Assembly: GCF_020463795.1 (NCBI RefSeq) | Contig: NZ_CP080025.1 | Coordinates: forward strand, 2,477,501-2,541,500 | Direction of reading: 5' to 3' | Length of the DNA stretch: 64,000 nucleotides | DNA from: Echinicola marina | GTDB lineage: Bacteria; Bacteroidota; Bacteroidia; Cytophagales; Cyclobacteriaceae | In this document: in pieces, positions 9,708 through 17,994 of the stretch | How the letters are laid out: each line of letters opens with the position of its first letter | Numbering within the stretch: the stretch's first letter is position 1 | Notes under the pieces: generated by a model | What the model was told of the DNA's origin: nothing | Seen by the model: the letters and a program-made list of their open reading frames with translations, nothing else | Databases searched by the model: none | Translations under genes and position numbers: made by a program

Positions 9708-10052
9708 GTTTTTCTGGATTTGCCTATTAATCTGAAAAATGCACGAATGCTAAAGTGAATAATATGATTATCCGTTTTCATACCAGTAACCTTATTTCTC
9801 ACAGATTCCACAGATCTACCTGGCGGAAGACAGGTTTTCACTGATTTAAACCCTCATTTCAGTCAGATCTGCCCCGTTTTTTTAGGGGATGTTTTGAAGG
9901 GTGAACTTTACTGGTGCAATAGCGGATATACATAACGAATATTATGTTTTTCTGGTAATAAAAGGTGTTTTCTGTTTTTCTTTTGGGTGAATGACAAACA
10001 ATTTAATCGATTAATTTTTATATTGGATTTTTAACCAAAATCTAAGTTACCG
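9708..10052. other. Intergenic stretch with degenerate REP-like hairpin
   Basis: No gene seen in 345 bp. It carries an imperfect palindrome at 9818-9835 (ACCTGGC-GGAA-GACAGGT, one mismatch in a 7-bp stem). The palindrome is embedded in a CACAGATT...CACTGATT context resembling the longer repeats at 17,343 and 17,701. No convincing promoter or terminator was recognised. Confidence 0.5.
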
Positions 10053-11369
10053 TTGACTATACTTTATGTCCTGCTGAGCATTTTGCTCTTAGTGTTGCTC
10101 ATTGTCTGGGCAAAAATCAATCCTTTTCTAGCTTTCTTAATCACTTCCATTACTGCTGGTTTTTTACTGGGCATTCCGGTAGATCAGATTGCTGGTTCTG
10201 TCCAAAGTGGGATGGGCAAATTATTGGGTGACTTGATTATCATCATTACCATGGGAGCCATGCTTGGGAAGGTGGTGGCTGAAAGTGGTGCTGCACAGAG
10301 GATTGCAAGCTTTCTGATGAGGATATTCGGGAAGAAATATATTCACTGGGCAATGATGGTGACCGGTTTGGTCGTTGGTATCCCTTTGTTTTATACTGTG
10401 GGTTTTGTTTTATTAGTGCCATTGGTGTTTACCGTAGCTTATCAGTTTAAATTGCCCGCTATTTTTGTGGGGATTCCTTTGTTGGCAGCTTTGTCCGTCA
10501 CGCATGGCTTTTTGCCACCGCATCCTTCACCGGCAGCATTGGTAGCTCAGTTTGATGCCAATATGGGATTGACCCTATTGTACGGGATTATAATTGCCAT
10601 TCCCACTATTTTGGTGGCGGGGCCTTGGTTTGCTCAATTCCTTAAGAAAATACCTTCGCATCCATTAGAAACCTTTCGTGCTAGTCCAAAGCCAGAAGAA
10701 GAGCTTCCTAGCGTATTAAATAGTTTTTTTTCAGCCTTATTGCCGGTTGCCTTATTGATTGGGACGACTATTTTGGCCTTGAAAGTGCCTGAGAATAGCT
10801 TTTGGTATCCATATATAATATTTGTGGCTGATCCTGGAATGGTTATGTTAATTTCACTGATAGTGGCTACATTTACCTTGGGCTTGGGGATGAAGGTGGA
10901 GATGAAGGAATTGATGGAGCAATACGTTCGGGCGGTGAAGGATGTTTCTATGATTATCCTGATTATTGCTGGAGCTGGAGCCTTGAAACAAGTCTTGTTG
11001 GATAGTGGAGTGAGTCAGGTAATCGCAGATTCCTTGGAAACTTGGGATGTACACCCCTTATTGCTGGCTTGGATCATTACAGCAGTAATTAGAGTTTGCG
11101 TGGGTTCGGCAACTGTCGCTGGGCTGACCACGGCAGGTATTATCGCTCCTTTAATCCATGACTCTGGAGTGGACCCAAATTTGGTGGTATTATCAATAGG
11201 GGCCGGTAGTTTGATGTTTTCTCATTTTAATGATGCAGGGTTCTGGATGTACAAGGAGTTTTTTAATGTAAGTATTAAGGATACCATTAAGTCTTGGTCA
11301 TTGATGGAGACCATTGTGGCGGTTGTGGGGTTGATAGGGGTTATGACTTTAGATTGGCTTTTGTTCTAG
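10053..11369 (+). CDS. GntP-family permease
   Basis: A 438-residue polytopic inner-membrane protein with about 12 hydrophobic segments, matching the GntP gluconate:H+ symporter family. Family-typical stretches include TMGAMLGKVVAESGAAQRIA, LSVTHGFLPPHPSPAAL and GSATVAGLTTAGIIAPL. GntP relatives carry gluconate, other sugar acids or D-serine (DsdX). The neighbours here (RidA, D-amino-acid PLP enzyme, dipeptidase) make an amino-acid-like substrate plausible, but this is inference. The start is TTG at 10053; no earlier ATG fits well and the first helix begins immediately. The following gene begins 47 bp downstream. Confidence 0.9.
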   Translation: MTILYVLLSILLLVLLIVWAKINPFLAFLITSITAGFLLGIPVDQIAGSVQSGMGKLLGDLIIIITMGAMLGKVVAESGAAQRIASFLMRIFGKKYIHWAMMVTGLVVGIPLFYTVGFVLLVPLVFTVAYQFKLPAIFVGIPLLAALSVTHGFLPPHPSPAALVAQFDANMGLTLLYGIIIAIPTILVAGPWFAQFLKKIPSHPLETFRASPKPEEELPSVLNSFFSALLPVALLIGTTILALKVPENSFWYPYIIFVADPGMVMLISLIVATFTLGLGMKVEMKELMEQYVRAVKDVSMIILIIAGAGALKQVLLDSGVSQVIADSLETWDVHPLLLAWIITAVIRVCVGSATVAGLTTAGIIAPLIHDSGVDPNLVVLSIGAGSLMFSHFNDAGFWMYKEFFNVSIKDTIKSWSLMETIVAVVGLIGVMTLDWLLF

Positions 11370-11416
11370 AAAAATTTATGTCCCAATAGAGGGATCAACA
11401 ATAAAATATACAATAG

Positions 11417-11878
11417 ATGTCTGCGGAAGAGAATTTTAATAAGCTAGGGCTAAGCTTACCTCCGGCTCCCAAGCCTTTAGGGGTTTATAAGCCATGTTTG
11501 ATCGATGGGAAATACCTATACCTTTCAGGTCATGGGACTGTGCAGGATGACGGAAGTCTTATTATGGGAAGGATAGGTTTGGATTTGGATATGGAAGAGG
11601 GAAAGTTGGCCGCTCGTCAAGTTGGTTTGGCGATGCTTTCTACCATTCGTGAAAATATGGGAAGTCTCAACAAAGTGAAGCGTGTGATTAAGGTGCTGGG
11701 GATGGTAAACTGTGTTTCGGATTTTGAAAGGCACCCTTATGTTATCAATGGGGTAAGTGAACTCTTTGCGGCTGTGTGGGGAGAGGAAAATGGCATAGGT
11801 GTTCGAAGTGCTGTAGGTTTTGGCTCCTTGCCTGATAATATTCCTGTAGAAGTGGAGGCAGTTTTTGAATTACATTAA
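11417..11878 (+). CDS. RidA/YjgF-family protein
   Basis: A 153-residue YjgF/YER057c/UK114-like protein. RidA members hydrolyse reactive enamine/imine intermediates released by PLP enzymes. The conserved C-terminal block reads RSAVGFGSLPDNIPVEVEAV and contains the substrate-carboxylate-binding Arg. This belongs to the longer subgroup (about 150 aa) usually found beside amino-acid catabolic genes. It ends 2 bp before the PLP enzyme gene, so the two are almost certainly co-translated; deaminating imines produced by that enzyme is a sensible role. Confidence 0.9.
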   Translation: MSAEENFNKLGLSLPPAPKPLGVYKPCLIDGKYLYLSGHGTVQDDGSLIMGRIGLDLDMEEGKLAARQVGLAMLSTIRENMGSLNKVKRVIKVLGMVNCVSDFERHPYVINGVSELFAAVWGEENGIGVRSAVGFGSLPDNIPVEVEAVFELH

Positions 11879-11880
11879 AA

Positions 11881-13005
11881 ATGCTTTTAGAAGACTTACA
11901 AAATTGGTATGATGTAAAGGGGATTGAAAAGATAGATTCACCGTCTTTGTTGGTGTATCCCAGAAGGGTAAAACAAAATATTAAAAGGGCTGTTAGTATG
12001 GCTGGAGGACCTGAATTCCTTCAGCCTCACGTCAAAACTTTCAAATGTCAAGAGGTGGTGCATTTGATGATGAATGAAGGTGTTTATAAGTTTAAGTGTT
12101 CTACTATAGCTGAAGCAGAAATGCTGGCCATGTCTGGAGCTAAAGAAGTTCTAATCGCTTACCCGATGGTAGGGCCAAAGGTGGATAGGATGGTCAAGTT
12201 GATTTTGGCTTATCAGGATACCCAGTTTTCTTGTCTGGTGGATTGTCCTGCCCAAGCGAAGCATCTTTCTGATCACACGCATTTGGCCGAGGTATATCTT
12301 CGGGTGTATCTGGACCTAAATGTAGGTACTGATCGTACTGGCATGAAACCAGGCAAAAACGCCGAGGCTCTTTATGACCTCTGTAAGTCAACCAGTCATT
12401 TGATCATAATGGGTTTGCATGTGTATGACGGGCATCTTCGGCAAATTGATATAAAGGAAAGAAGATTGGCGTGTAATGAGGCCTTTGAGCCGGTTCAGAA
12501 ACTGGCTTCTAAAATGGAAAAGAAATATGGAAAGGAAGTTTCCATCATTGCTGGAGGAAGTCCTACGTTTCCTATCCACGCGAAAAGGGAGGGTGTGGTT
12601 TGTAGCCCAGGTACTTTTCCTTATTGGGACAGGGGCTATGCACTGAGCTTACCTGAGCAAAAATTTACCTATGCGGCAGTATTGATATGTCGAGTGATTT
12701 CAAGGCCCGCCAAAGATTTGATTTGTGTCGATCTGGGTTATAAGGCCGTAGCTTCTGAAGGACCGTTGGGGAATAGGGTTTGGTTTTTGGATTATCCAGA
12801 TTTAGAGCCTGTCAGCCATAGCGAGGAGCATATGGTGCTCCGGGTACAAGAGGATATGGATCTGACGGTAGGGAAATTATTGTATGCTATACCTTATCAT
12901 ATTTGTCCCACTGTCGCGATGTATGATAGGGTCTTGTCCATAGAATATGAGAAAGTGTCAGAAAGATGGGTTACCAGTGCTAGACGTAGGAGAATAAATA
13001 TTTGA
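11881..13005 (+). CDS. D-threonine aldolase-like PLP enzyme
   Basis: A 374-residue fold-type III PLP enzyme (alanine racemase N-terminal domain plus a D-Ser dehydratase-like C-terminal metal-binding domain). The PLP-binding lysine is in FLQPHVKTFKCQEV (about residue 46). The C-terminal metal-site region includes YHICPTVAMYDR with its His and Cys. Family members are metal-dependent D-threonine aldolases or D-serine dehydratases (DSD1-like). Its partners (RidA, permease, dipeptidase) support use of D-hydroxy-amino acids. Which of the two reactions it catalyses cannot be read from sequence. Confidence 0.88.
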   Translation: MLLEDLQNWYDVKGIEKIDSPSLLVYPRRVKQNIKRAVSMAGGPEFLQPHVKTFKCQEVVHLMMNEGVYKFKCSTIAEAEMLAMSGAKEVLIAYPMVGPKVDRMVKLILAYQDTQFSCLVDCPAQAKHLSDHTHLAEVYLRVYLDLNVGTDRTGMKPGKNAEALYDLCKSTSHLIIMGLHVYDGHLRQIDIKERRLACNEAFEPVQKLASKMEKKYGKEVSIIAGGSPTFPIHAKREGVVCSPGTFPYWDRGYALSLPEQKFTYAAVLICRVISRPAKDLICVDLGYKAVASEGPLGNRVWFLDYPDLEPVSHSEEHMVLRVQEDMDLTVGKLLYAIPYHICPTVAMYDRVLSIEYEKVSERWVTSARRRRINI

Positions 13006-13141
13006 AAATAATTTTAATAAGTGTCTTTAGACTTAGGATAGCGATTCCAAGGTGTATTGTAAGGTTGGACTTTAAGAGGGTTATTCAAGCTTTTTTAACA
13101 GTTCGATTGCACTCATTGTTGATTTGAAAAAAAATACCAAA

Positions 13142-14215
13142 ATGATGTTTACCATTGATGCCCATTTGGATTTAAGTATGAATGCTTTGGAGTGGAACAG
13201 GGATTTGACCCAAAGTGTGGAAGCAATCAATAGAAGGGAGTGTGGGCTTGATGATAAACCAGACCGAGGAAAAGCCACAGTTTCCCTGCCTGCATTAAGG
13301 GAAGGAAATGTTGGTTTGGTGGTCGCTACGCAAATTGCCAGATATGTGGGGCCAGATAATCCTCTTCCTGGTTGGCATTCACCTACCCAGGCCTGGGCGC
13401 AGACACAAGGTCAGTTAGCTTGGTACAAGGCTATGGAAGATGCTGGGGAGATGGTTCAAGTGAAAGATTTGTCAGGACTGGATTCACATGTTAAATTATG
13501 GTCCAATGATGCTCCAAATGCCAAAAAGCCTGTGGGGTATATTTTGTCTTTGGAAGGAGCGGACTCCATAGTTGATTTGAGTTATTTGGAAAGAGCATAT
13601 GATAATGGGCTCCGAGCGCTTGGTCCGGCCCATTACGGACCGGGTAGATATGCCCAAGGAACAGATGCTAGTGGTTTTATGGGAAAGAAGGGGCAAGCAT
13701 TGTTAAAAGAGATGGGCAGATTGGGGATTATCTTAGATGCTACTCATTTATGTGATGATAGTTTTTGGGAAGCAATGGACCACTATCATGGCCCTGTCTG
13801 GGCAAGTCATAATAATTGCAGGGCATTGGTGGATCATAATCGCCAGTTCAGTGATGATCAGATCAAAGCTTTAATAGAGAGGGGAGCGGTAATTGGCGGC
13901 GCTCTGGATGCCTGGATGATGGTGCCTGGATGGGTGAGGGGTGTATCTACTCCATTAGGCACTGATTGTAATTTATGGAAGATGCTGGATCATCTGGATC
14001 ATATTTGTCAGCTGGCAGGAAATGCGGACCATATTGGTATTGGCACTGATCTCGATGGTGCTTTTGGGAGGGAGCAATGTCCTTATGATTTAGAAACCAT
14101 TGCAGATTTGCAGAAGTTACCTGATATGCTTGCCAAACGAGGTTATACGGCGGTAGATATAGAAAAAGTGATGCATGGTAATTGGCTACGGTTTTTAAGA
14201 AATGCATGGTCATAA
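13142..14215 (+). CDS. M19 membrane-dipeptidase family peptidase
   Basis: A zinc dipeptidase (renal dipeptidase family, amidohydrolase superfamily), 357 residues from ATG 13142. Visible metal ligands: DAHLDLS at the N-terminus (H-x-D), the Glu in LSLEGADSI, His in LDATHLCDD, His in ASHNNCRAL and the Asp in GIGTDLDGAF. Members hydrolyse L,L or L,D dipeptides. There is no signal peptide, so a cytoplasmic role on imported peptides is likely. A TTG at 13124 is in frame, but ATG 13142 places the HxD motif at the usual distance. It lies 136 bp after the PLP enzyme gene and ends the cluster. Confidence 0.92.
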   Translation: MMFTIDAHLDLSMNALEWNRDLTQSVEAINRRECGLDDKPDRGKATVSLPALREGNVGLVVATQIARYVGPDNPLPGWHSPTQAWAQTQGQLAWYKAMEDAGEMVQVKDLSGLDSHVKLWSNDAPNAKKPVGYILSLEGADSIVDLSYLERAYDNGLRALGPAHYGPGRYAQGTDASGFMGKKGQALLKEMGRLGIILDATHLCDDSFWEAMDHYHGPVWASHNNCRALVDHNRQFSDDQIKALIERGAVIGGALDAWMMVPGWVRGVSTPLGTDCNLWKMLDHLDHICQLAGNADHIGIGTDLDGAFGREQCPYDLETIADLQKLPDMLAKRGYTAVDIEKVMHGNWLRFLRNAWS

Positions 14216-14319
14216 TATGCTAAAGGGCTTATGGTTGCTGTAATAATTCGTTAACTTATTGAAATACAGTGTTTATTTCTTCCTGAGATCCCTCTTTTTA
14301 CTGCTAATTTTTTTATGGG

Positions 14320-14354
14320 TTACTGTTTCTAGTTATAAAATTTACGTACCTTTG
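14320..14354 (+). promoter_or_regulatory. Probable rpsA promoter
   Basis: The octamer TACCTTTG at 14347-14354 matches the Bacteroidota -7 element TAnnTTTG. The -33 region lies near 14320-14328 and is only weakly TTTG-like (ACTGTTT). The distance to the rpsA ATG leaves a leader of roughly 110 nt. Confidence 0.55.
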
Positions 14355-14358
14355 CAGT

Positions 14359-14458
14359 CCGTTCGGGTGAACGGTTCCTGATTTTCTTTTTTGGATTTGG
14401 GAATTTTACAACTAAAAACCTCAGCCTGAAGACTCTAGGGCTGTTGAAAATCAGAGTC
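14359..14458 (+). promoter_or_regulatory. Structured rpsA leader
   Basis: Just after the predicted transcription start is a perfect 6-bp hairpin, CCGTTC-GGGT-GAACGG (14359-14374). Nearer the ATG two overlapping pairings are possible: CAGCC (14422-14426) with GGCTG (14439-14443), and GACTCT (14431-14436, in the loop of the former) with AGAGTC (14453-14458), 10 nt before the ATG at 14469. Mutually exclusive stems beside an r-protein start suggest translational autoregulation, as known for S1 in other bacteria; for this leader it is inference. Confidence 0.4.
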
Positions 14459-14468
14459 GTTTACTAAT

Positions 14469-16241
14469 ATGTCTAATAACGAAGATTTTAACTGGGAAAA
14501 GTTCGAAACTAAAGGTTTTGGAGAAGGCTACACTTCTGCTGAGAGAGCGGAAATGGAAAAGCTTTATGACCAAACTTTGACTGAGATCAGTGAGAAGGAA
14601 GTAATCAAAGGTACTGTAGTAGGTATCAATGATAAGGATGTTATCATCAACATCGGTTTCAAATCTGATGGTTTGGTGCCAAGAACTGAATTCCGTGACC
14701 TTCCTGATCTCAAAATCGGTGACGAAGTAGAACTTTTCATTGAAGAGCAAGAAAATGCTTTGGGTCAGTTGGTACTTTCTAGAAAGAAAGCCAAAATGGT
14801 TCGTGCATGGCAAGACATCGAAGATGCGCTTGAGAACGACAATGTGATCGAAGGTCTTGTGAAGAGAAGAACCAAAGGTGGTTTGATCGTAGATATCTAC
14901 GGTGTAGAAGCCTTCTTGCCAGGTTCTCAAATTGATGTGAAGCCTATCAGAGACTTTGATGTTTATGTAGGTAAGAAAATGGAAGTGAAAGTGGTTAAGA
15001 TCAACCACGCTAACGATAACGTAGTTGTTTCTCACAAAGTATTGATCGAAAAAGATCTAGAGAAGCAAAAAGCAGAAATCCTAAACAACCTAGAGAAAGG
15101 TCAGGTATTGGAAGGTGTGATCAAGAACATGACCAACTTCGGTGTATTCATCGACTTGGGTGGTGTGGATGGTCTACTTCACATTACGGATATCTCTTGG
15201 GGAAGAATCAACCATCCAGAAGAAGTACTTAACCTTGATGACAAAGTTCAGATTGTGGTACTTGACTTTGATGATGATAAGAAACGTATCTCTTTGGGTA
15301 TGAAGCAGCTTACTGCTCATCCTTGGGATTCTCTTTCTGCTGAATTGGAAGTTGGTTCTAAAGTAAAAGGTAAGATCGTTAACGTTGCTGACTATGGTGC
15401 ATTCCTTGAGTTGGCTCCAGGCGTTGAAGGTTTGATCCACGTTTCTGAGATGTCTTGGTCTCAGCACTTGAGAAATCCTGCGGACTTTGTTAAGGTAGGA
15501 GACGAAATCGAAGCTGTTGTACTTACTTTGGACAAAGACGATAGAAAAATGTCTCTTGGTATCAAGCAATTGACTGAAGATCCTTGGACTAAGCAAGATA
15601 TGGTGACTAAGTACGCAGTAGGTACTAAGCATAAAGGTGTGGTAAGAAACTTGACTAACTTCGGATTGTTCCTTGAACTTGAAGAAGGTATCGACGGTCT
15701 TGTACACGTTTCTGATCTTTCTTGGACTAAGAAAATCAAACACCCATCTGAATATGTTAAGGTAGGGGATGAATTAGAAGTAATCGTTCTTGAACTTGAT
15801 GTTGACAACAGAAGATTGGCCCTAGGTCATAAGCAATTGGAAGAGAATCCATGGGATACTTTTGAAGGTATCTTCCCAGTAGGTTCTGTTCACAAGTGTA
15901 CTGTTGTTTCTAAAAATGACAAAGGAGCGGTTCTAGAGCTTCCTTACGGATTGGAAGGATTCGCTACTATCAAAAACCTAGAGAAAGAAGATGGTTCTCA
16001 AGTAGAAGTTGGAGAGTCTCTTGACTTCAGAGTAACTGAATTCTCTAAAGATGATAAGCGTATCGTTCTTTCTCATACTGCTACTTTCAAAGAAGAAGCT
16101 ATCCCTGCTGCTAAGCCAGCTAAGAAGGCTGCTCCTAAGAAGAAAGCTGCCGGTACTGAGCCTCAAGAGAAATCTACTCTTGGTGACCTAGACGCTCTTT
16201 CTGCTTTGAAAGAGAAAATGGAAGGTGGAGACAAAAAATAA
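14469..16241 (+). CDS. rpsA: 30S ribosomal protein S1
   Basis: A 590-residue protein with repeated S1 RNA-binding domains. At least five repeats can be seen, with recurring motifs such as GVFIDLGGVDGLLHITDISW, GAFLELAPGVEGLIHVSEMSW and GLFLELEEGIDGLVHVSDLSW. The C-terminus is a Lys/Ala-rich tail (AKPAKKAAPKKKAAG). S1 binds mRNA on the small subunit and promotes initiation, especially where Shine-Dalgarno sequences are weak, as in Bacteroidota. Codon use (GGT, AAG and CTT rich) differs from the neighbours and is that of a highly expressed gene. It is a single-gene unit with its own promoter, leader and terminator. Confidence 0.97.
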   Translation: MSNNEDFNWEKFETKGFGEGYTSAERAEMEKLYDQTLTEISEKEVIKGTVVGINDKDVIINIGFKSDGLVPRTEFRDLPDLKIGDEVELFIEEQENALGQLVLSRKKAKMVRAWQDIEDALENDNVIEGLVKRRTKGGLIVDIYGVEAFLPGSQIDVKPIRDFDVYVGKKMEVKVVKINHANDNVVVSHKVLIEKDLEKQKAEILNNLEKGQVLEGVIKNMTNFGVFIDLGGVDGLLHITDISWGRINHPEEVLNLDDKVQIVVLDFDDDKKRISLGMKQLTAHPWDSLSAELEVGSKVKGKIVNVADYGAFLELAPGVEGLIHVSEMSWSQHLRNPADFVKVGDEIEAVVLTLDKDDRKMSLGIKQLTEDPWTKQDMVTKYAVGTKHKGVVRNLTNFGLFLELEEGIDGLVHVSDLSWTKKIKHPSEYVKVGDELEVIVLELDVDNRRLALGHKQLEENPWDTFEGIFPVGSVHKCTVVSKNDKGAVLELPYGLEGFATIKNLEKEDGSQVEVGESLDFRVTEFSKDDKRIVLSHTATFKEEAIPAAKPAKKAAPKKKAAGTEPQEKSTLGDLDALSALKEKMEGGDKK

Positions 16242-16267
16242 GCATTAGCTTATTCCGCTATAAAAGT

Positions 16268-16302
16268 AAAAGCATCCCGAGAAATCGGGATGCTTTTTTT
16301 GT
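16268..16302 (+). terminator. Intrinsic terminator of rpsA
   Basis: Inverted repeat AAAGCATCCCGA - GAAA - TCGGGATGCTTT followed by a T run: a 12-bp stem with GAAA tetraloop, 26 bp after the rpsA stop codon. Almost the same stem recurs at 17,891 beside tRNA-Cys. Confidence 0.92.
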
Positions 16303-16379
16303 TTTTGGGACTGTTGAGAAAAGTCTTTTGATAATATGGTAATTCATGCTATGACTCAAAGTCATGGCATGAATTACTA

Positions 16380-17249
16380 CTAATCTTCATTTGGGATCTT
16401 TAAATCTAGATTAAATTGCTTGTTCAGTTTTTTGATGAGGTATGCGGAAAGGAGTGGAGATTCCTTTTCAATGTTTTGATGCACAAAAAAGTAGAGCTTT
16501 TGTAATCCCATCTCTCTCCAGCTGATGATTCTTTCCATCCAATCATCCAATCGGCTGTAATCGCTCTCAGCATTGGCTCCTACATAGCGAATAAATGCTG
16601 TGTCGTTGGTCAATCTCATATGGAGCATGTCCCTTCTGCCTGCTGTATCGACAACAATATTCGCCCGATTGTTTTCAACCAATAGATTACAATATTTGTT
16701 CAGGACCTCTTCATTGGCGAACCATTCTGCATTTCTTAACTCCAAGGCCAGTGGGATTTCAGGAGGGAATTCATTAACGAACTTCTCCACCCTGTCAAAA
16801 TCCTTTGGTTTGAAATTGTCATGCATTTGAAGAAAAGCCATGCCCAGCTTGTCTTCAAAATTGGCAATGGCATCCGTGAAAGCCATAACTGGTTCTTGAA
16901 CATTGATCAGTCGTTTGAAATGGCTGACAGAATTAGGGATTTTCGGAAAAAACTTAAAGCCCTCAGGTGTTTTGTCTGCCCATGTCTTTACTTGATCGAT
17001 GCTGGGAGAGCTATAGAAAGTGGCGTTGAGCTCAATGGAATTGAATTGGGTGGAGTAATAGGTCAGCTCGTCCTTGGTGCCTCTTGGGTAGAATCCTTTT
17101 AGGTCAGACCTGTTCCATTTGGCACATCCCACATATACTTCAAAAGGCTCGTCTGATTTGTGTTTATTGAGGATTTTTTTTGTTTCCGGATGGTCTTCCG
17201 GTAAGGTGAAATCTATTGATGATGGATCTTCAACGCTTCCGAATTTCAT
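16380..17249 (-). CDS. DUF72 family protein (YecE-like)
   Basis: A 289-residue TIM-barrel DUF72 protein. Recognisable segments: YVGCAKWNRSDLKGFYP near the start, YSTQFNSIELNATFY, and FKFFPKIPNSVSHFKRL. The C-terminal half has the expected LRNAEWF and a VVDTAGRRDM stretch. The biochemical function of the family is not established; a relation to sugar-phosphate or endonuclease IV-like barrels has been noted only at fold level. It is a single leftward gene, tail-to-tail with rpsA, and its 5' side faces the repeat-rich intergenic region. Confidence 0.88.
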   Translation of the reverse strand: MKFGSVEDPSSIDFTLPEDHPETKKILNKHKSDEPFEVYVGCAKWNRSDLKGFYPRGTKDELTYYSTQFNSIELNATFYSSPSIDQVKTWADKTPEGFKFFPKIPNSVSHFKRLINVQEPVMAFTDAIANFEDKLGMAFLQMHDNFKPKDFDRVEKFVNEFPPEIPLALELRNAEWFANEEVLNKYCNLLVENNRANIVVDTAGRRDMLHMRLTNDTAFIRYVGANAESDYSRLDDWMERIISWREMGLQKLYFFVHQNIEKESPLLSAYLIKKLNKQFNLDLKIPNED

Positions 17250-17342
17250 GTTTTGGTCTTTTAAGTTTTATGGACCTTTTAATTTAAGAAAAATATAGGA
17301 AGAATATACGTCCTGTTTAGCTAAAGGTCTACTTGATCTAAA

Positions 17343-17492
17343 GATGGACGAAGCCGAAAAGCTGGGGGAAGGTCTATTTTAGCTTTGATAGGTGTTATTT
17401 ATTAACCACAGATGGATAAAGATGGACACGGATATTTGTTTATAATACATCCCCAGAAATATTGCTTGATCCCTAACTTTTAGGAATGATCC
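17343..17492. repeat. 150-bp dispersed direct repeat, copy 1
   Basis: An imperfect repeat (roughly 85% by eye) of 17701-17850. Shared landmarks in order: AAGCCGAAAAGC, TTTTAGCTTTGATA, TGTTATTTATTAACCACAGA, TGGATAAAGATG, TCCCCAGAAATATT, TGATCC. The CCACAGATGGATAAAGATGGACACGGAT-like core resembles non-coding repeats I have seen in Bacteroidota intergenic regions. No ORF covers it convincingly. Confidence 0.85.
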
Positions 17493-17530
17493 ATTTTTAA
17501 GGGGAAATTGGTGAATAGTTTGGGGATAAT

Positions 17531-17610
17531 GGCATTGCAAATGCCGTTTATTTATGGATCCAGATTGCAAATCTGGATCAACTTGGAGGTTGCAAATCTG
17601 GACTAAAAAA
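17531..17610. repeat. REP-like TTGCAA palindromes
   Basis: Several units centred on TTGCAA: GGCATT-GCA-AATGCC (17531-17545), a 10-bp-stem hairpin GATCCAGATT-GCA-AATCTGGATC (17557-17579), and a third half-unit GTTGCAAATCTGGACT (17588-17603). The shared stem/loop plan (stem ATT - GCA - AAT) suggests one family of short palindromic repeats. Confidence 0.6.
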
Positions 17611-17700
17611 GGAGTTTATGAACAAAAAAGAGGGCTAAACCCGGCTTTACCCCAGCTTTGATACAGCTTTGCCCCAGCTTTGGTATTACTTTGGGACAAG

Positions 17701-17850
17701 GTTGGACCAAGCCGAAAAGCCGGGGAAAAACAGTCTGTTTTAGCTTTGATATGTGTTATTTATTAACCACAGATGGATAAAGATGAACAGGGATATTTAT
17801 TTATAATGCATCCCCAGAAATATTCCTTCCCCAACTTCTAGGCCTGATCC
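17701..17850. repeat. 150-bp dispersed direct repeat, copy 2
   Basis: Second copy of the repeat at 17343-17492, same orientation, with scattered substitutions and a few 1-2 bp indels. Between the copies (17640-17700) is a short irregular run of CCCAGCTTTG-like units. The rest of the 17250-18367 gap outside these repeats, the tRNA, its terminator and the act promoter shows no gene. Confidence 0.85.
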
Positions 17851-17888
17851 CTAAAGATGAAGAGTGGGTGGGGGATTGGACTAAAAAT

Positions 17889-17919
17889 AAAAAGCATCCC
17901 GAAAAATCGGGATGCTTTT
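17889..17919 (-). terminator. Terminator downstream of tRNA-Cys
   Basis: On the minus strand a stem of AAAGCATCCCGA / TCGGGATGCTTT (17891-17918) follows the tRNA 3' end by 5 nt and is followed by a T-rich run (complement of the A-rich 17883-17891). The stem is nearly identical to the rpsA terminator. Confidence 0.85.
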
Positions 17920-17923
17920 AAGG

Positions 17924-17994
17924 AGGTCGAGAGCGGATTCGAACCGCTGTACAAGGTTTTGCAGACCTCTGCCTAGCCACTCGGCCACTCGACC
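17924..17994 (-). tRNA. tRNA-Cys (GCA)
   Basis: Read on the minus strand from 17994: acceptor GGTCGAG pairs with CTCGACC. The D-arm is GGCCGAGTGGCTAGGC. The anticodon stem AGGT-CTGCAAA-ACCT has anticodon GCA. The T-arm is AGCGGTTCGAATCCGCT. Discriminator is U, as expected for tRNA-Cys. CCA is not encoded (the gene is followed by CCT), so it must be added by CCA transferase. A terminator follows directly. Confidence 0.97.

Noticed and set aside
14451-15743. Long minus-strand open frames across rpsA.
   Set aside because: Mirror frames caused by the strongly biased codon use of rpsA; no domain or start context.
17640-17700. CCCAGCTTTG-like units as a tandem repeat array.
   Set aside because: Only three or four irregular units with changing spacing; noted within the repeat region but not a defined array.
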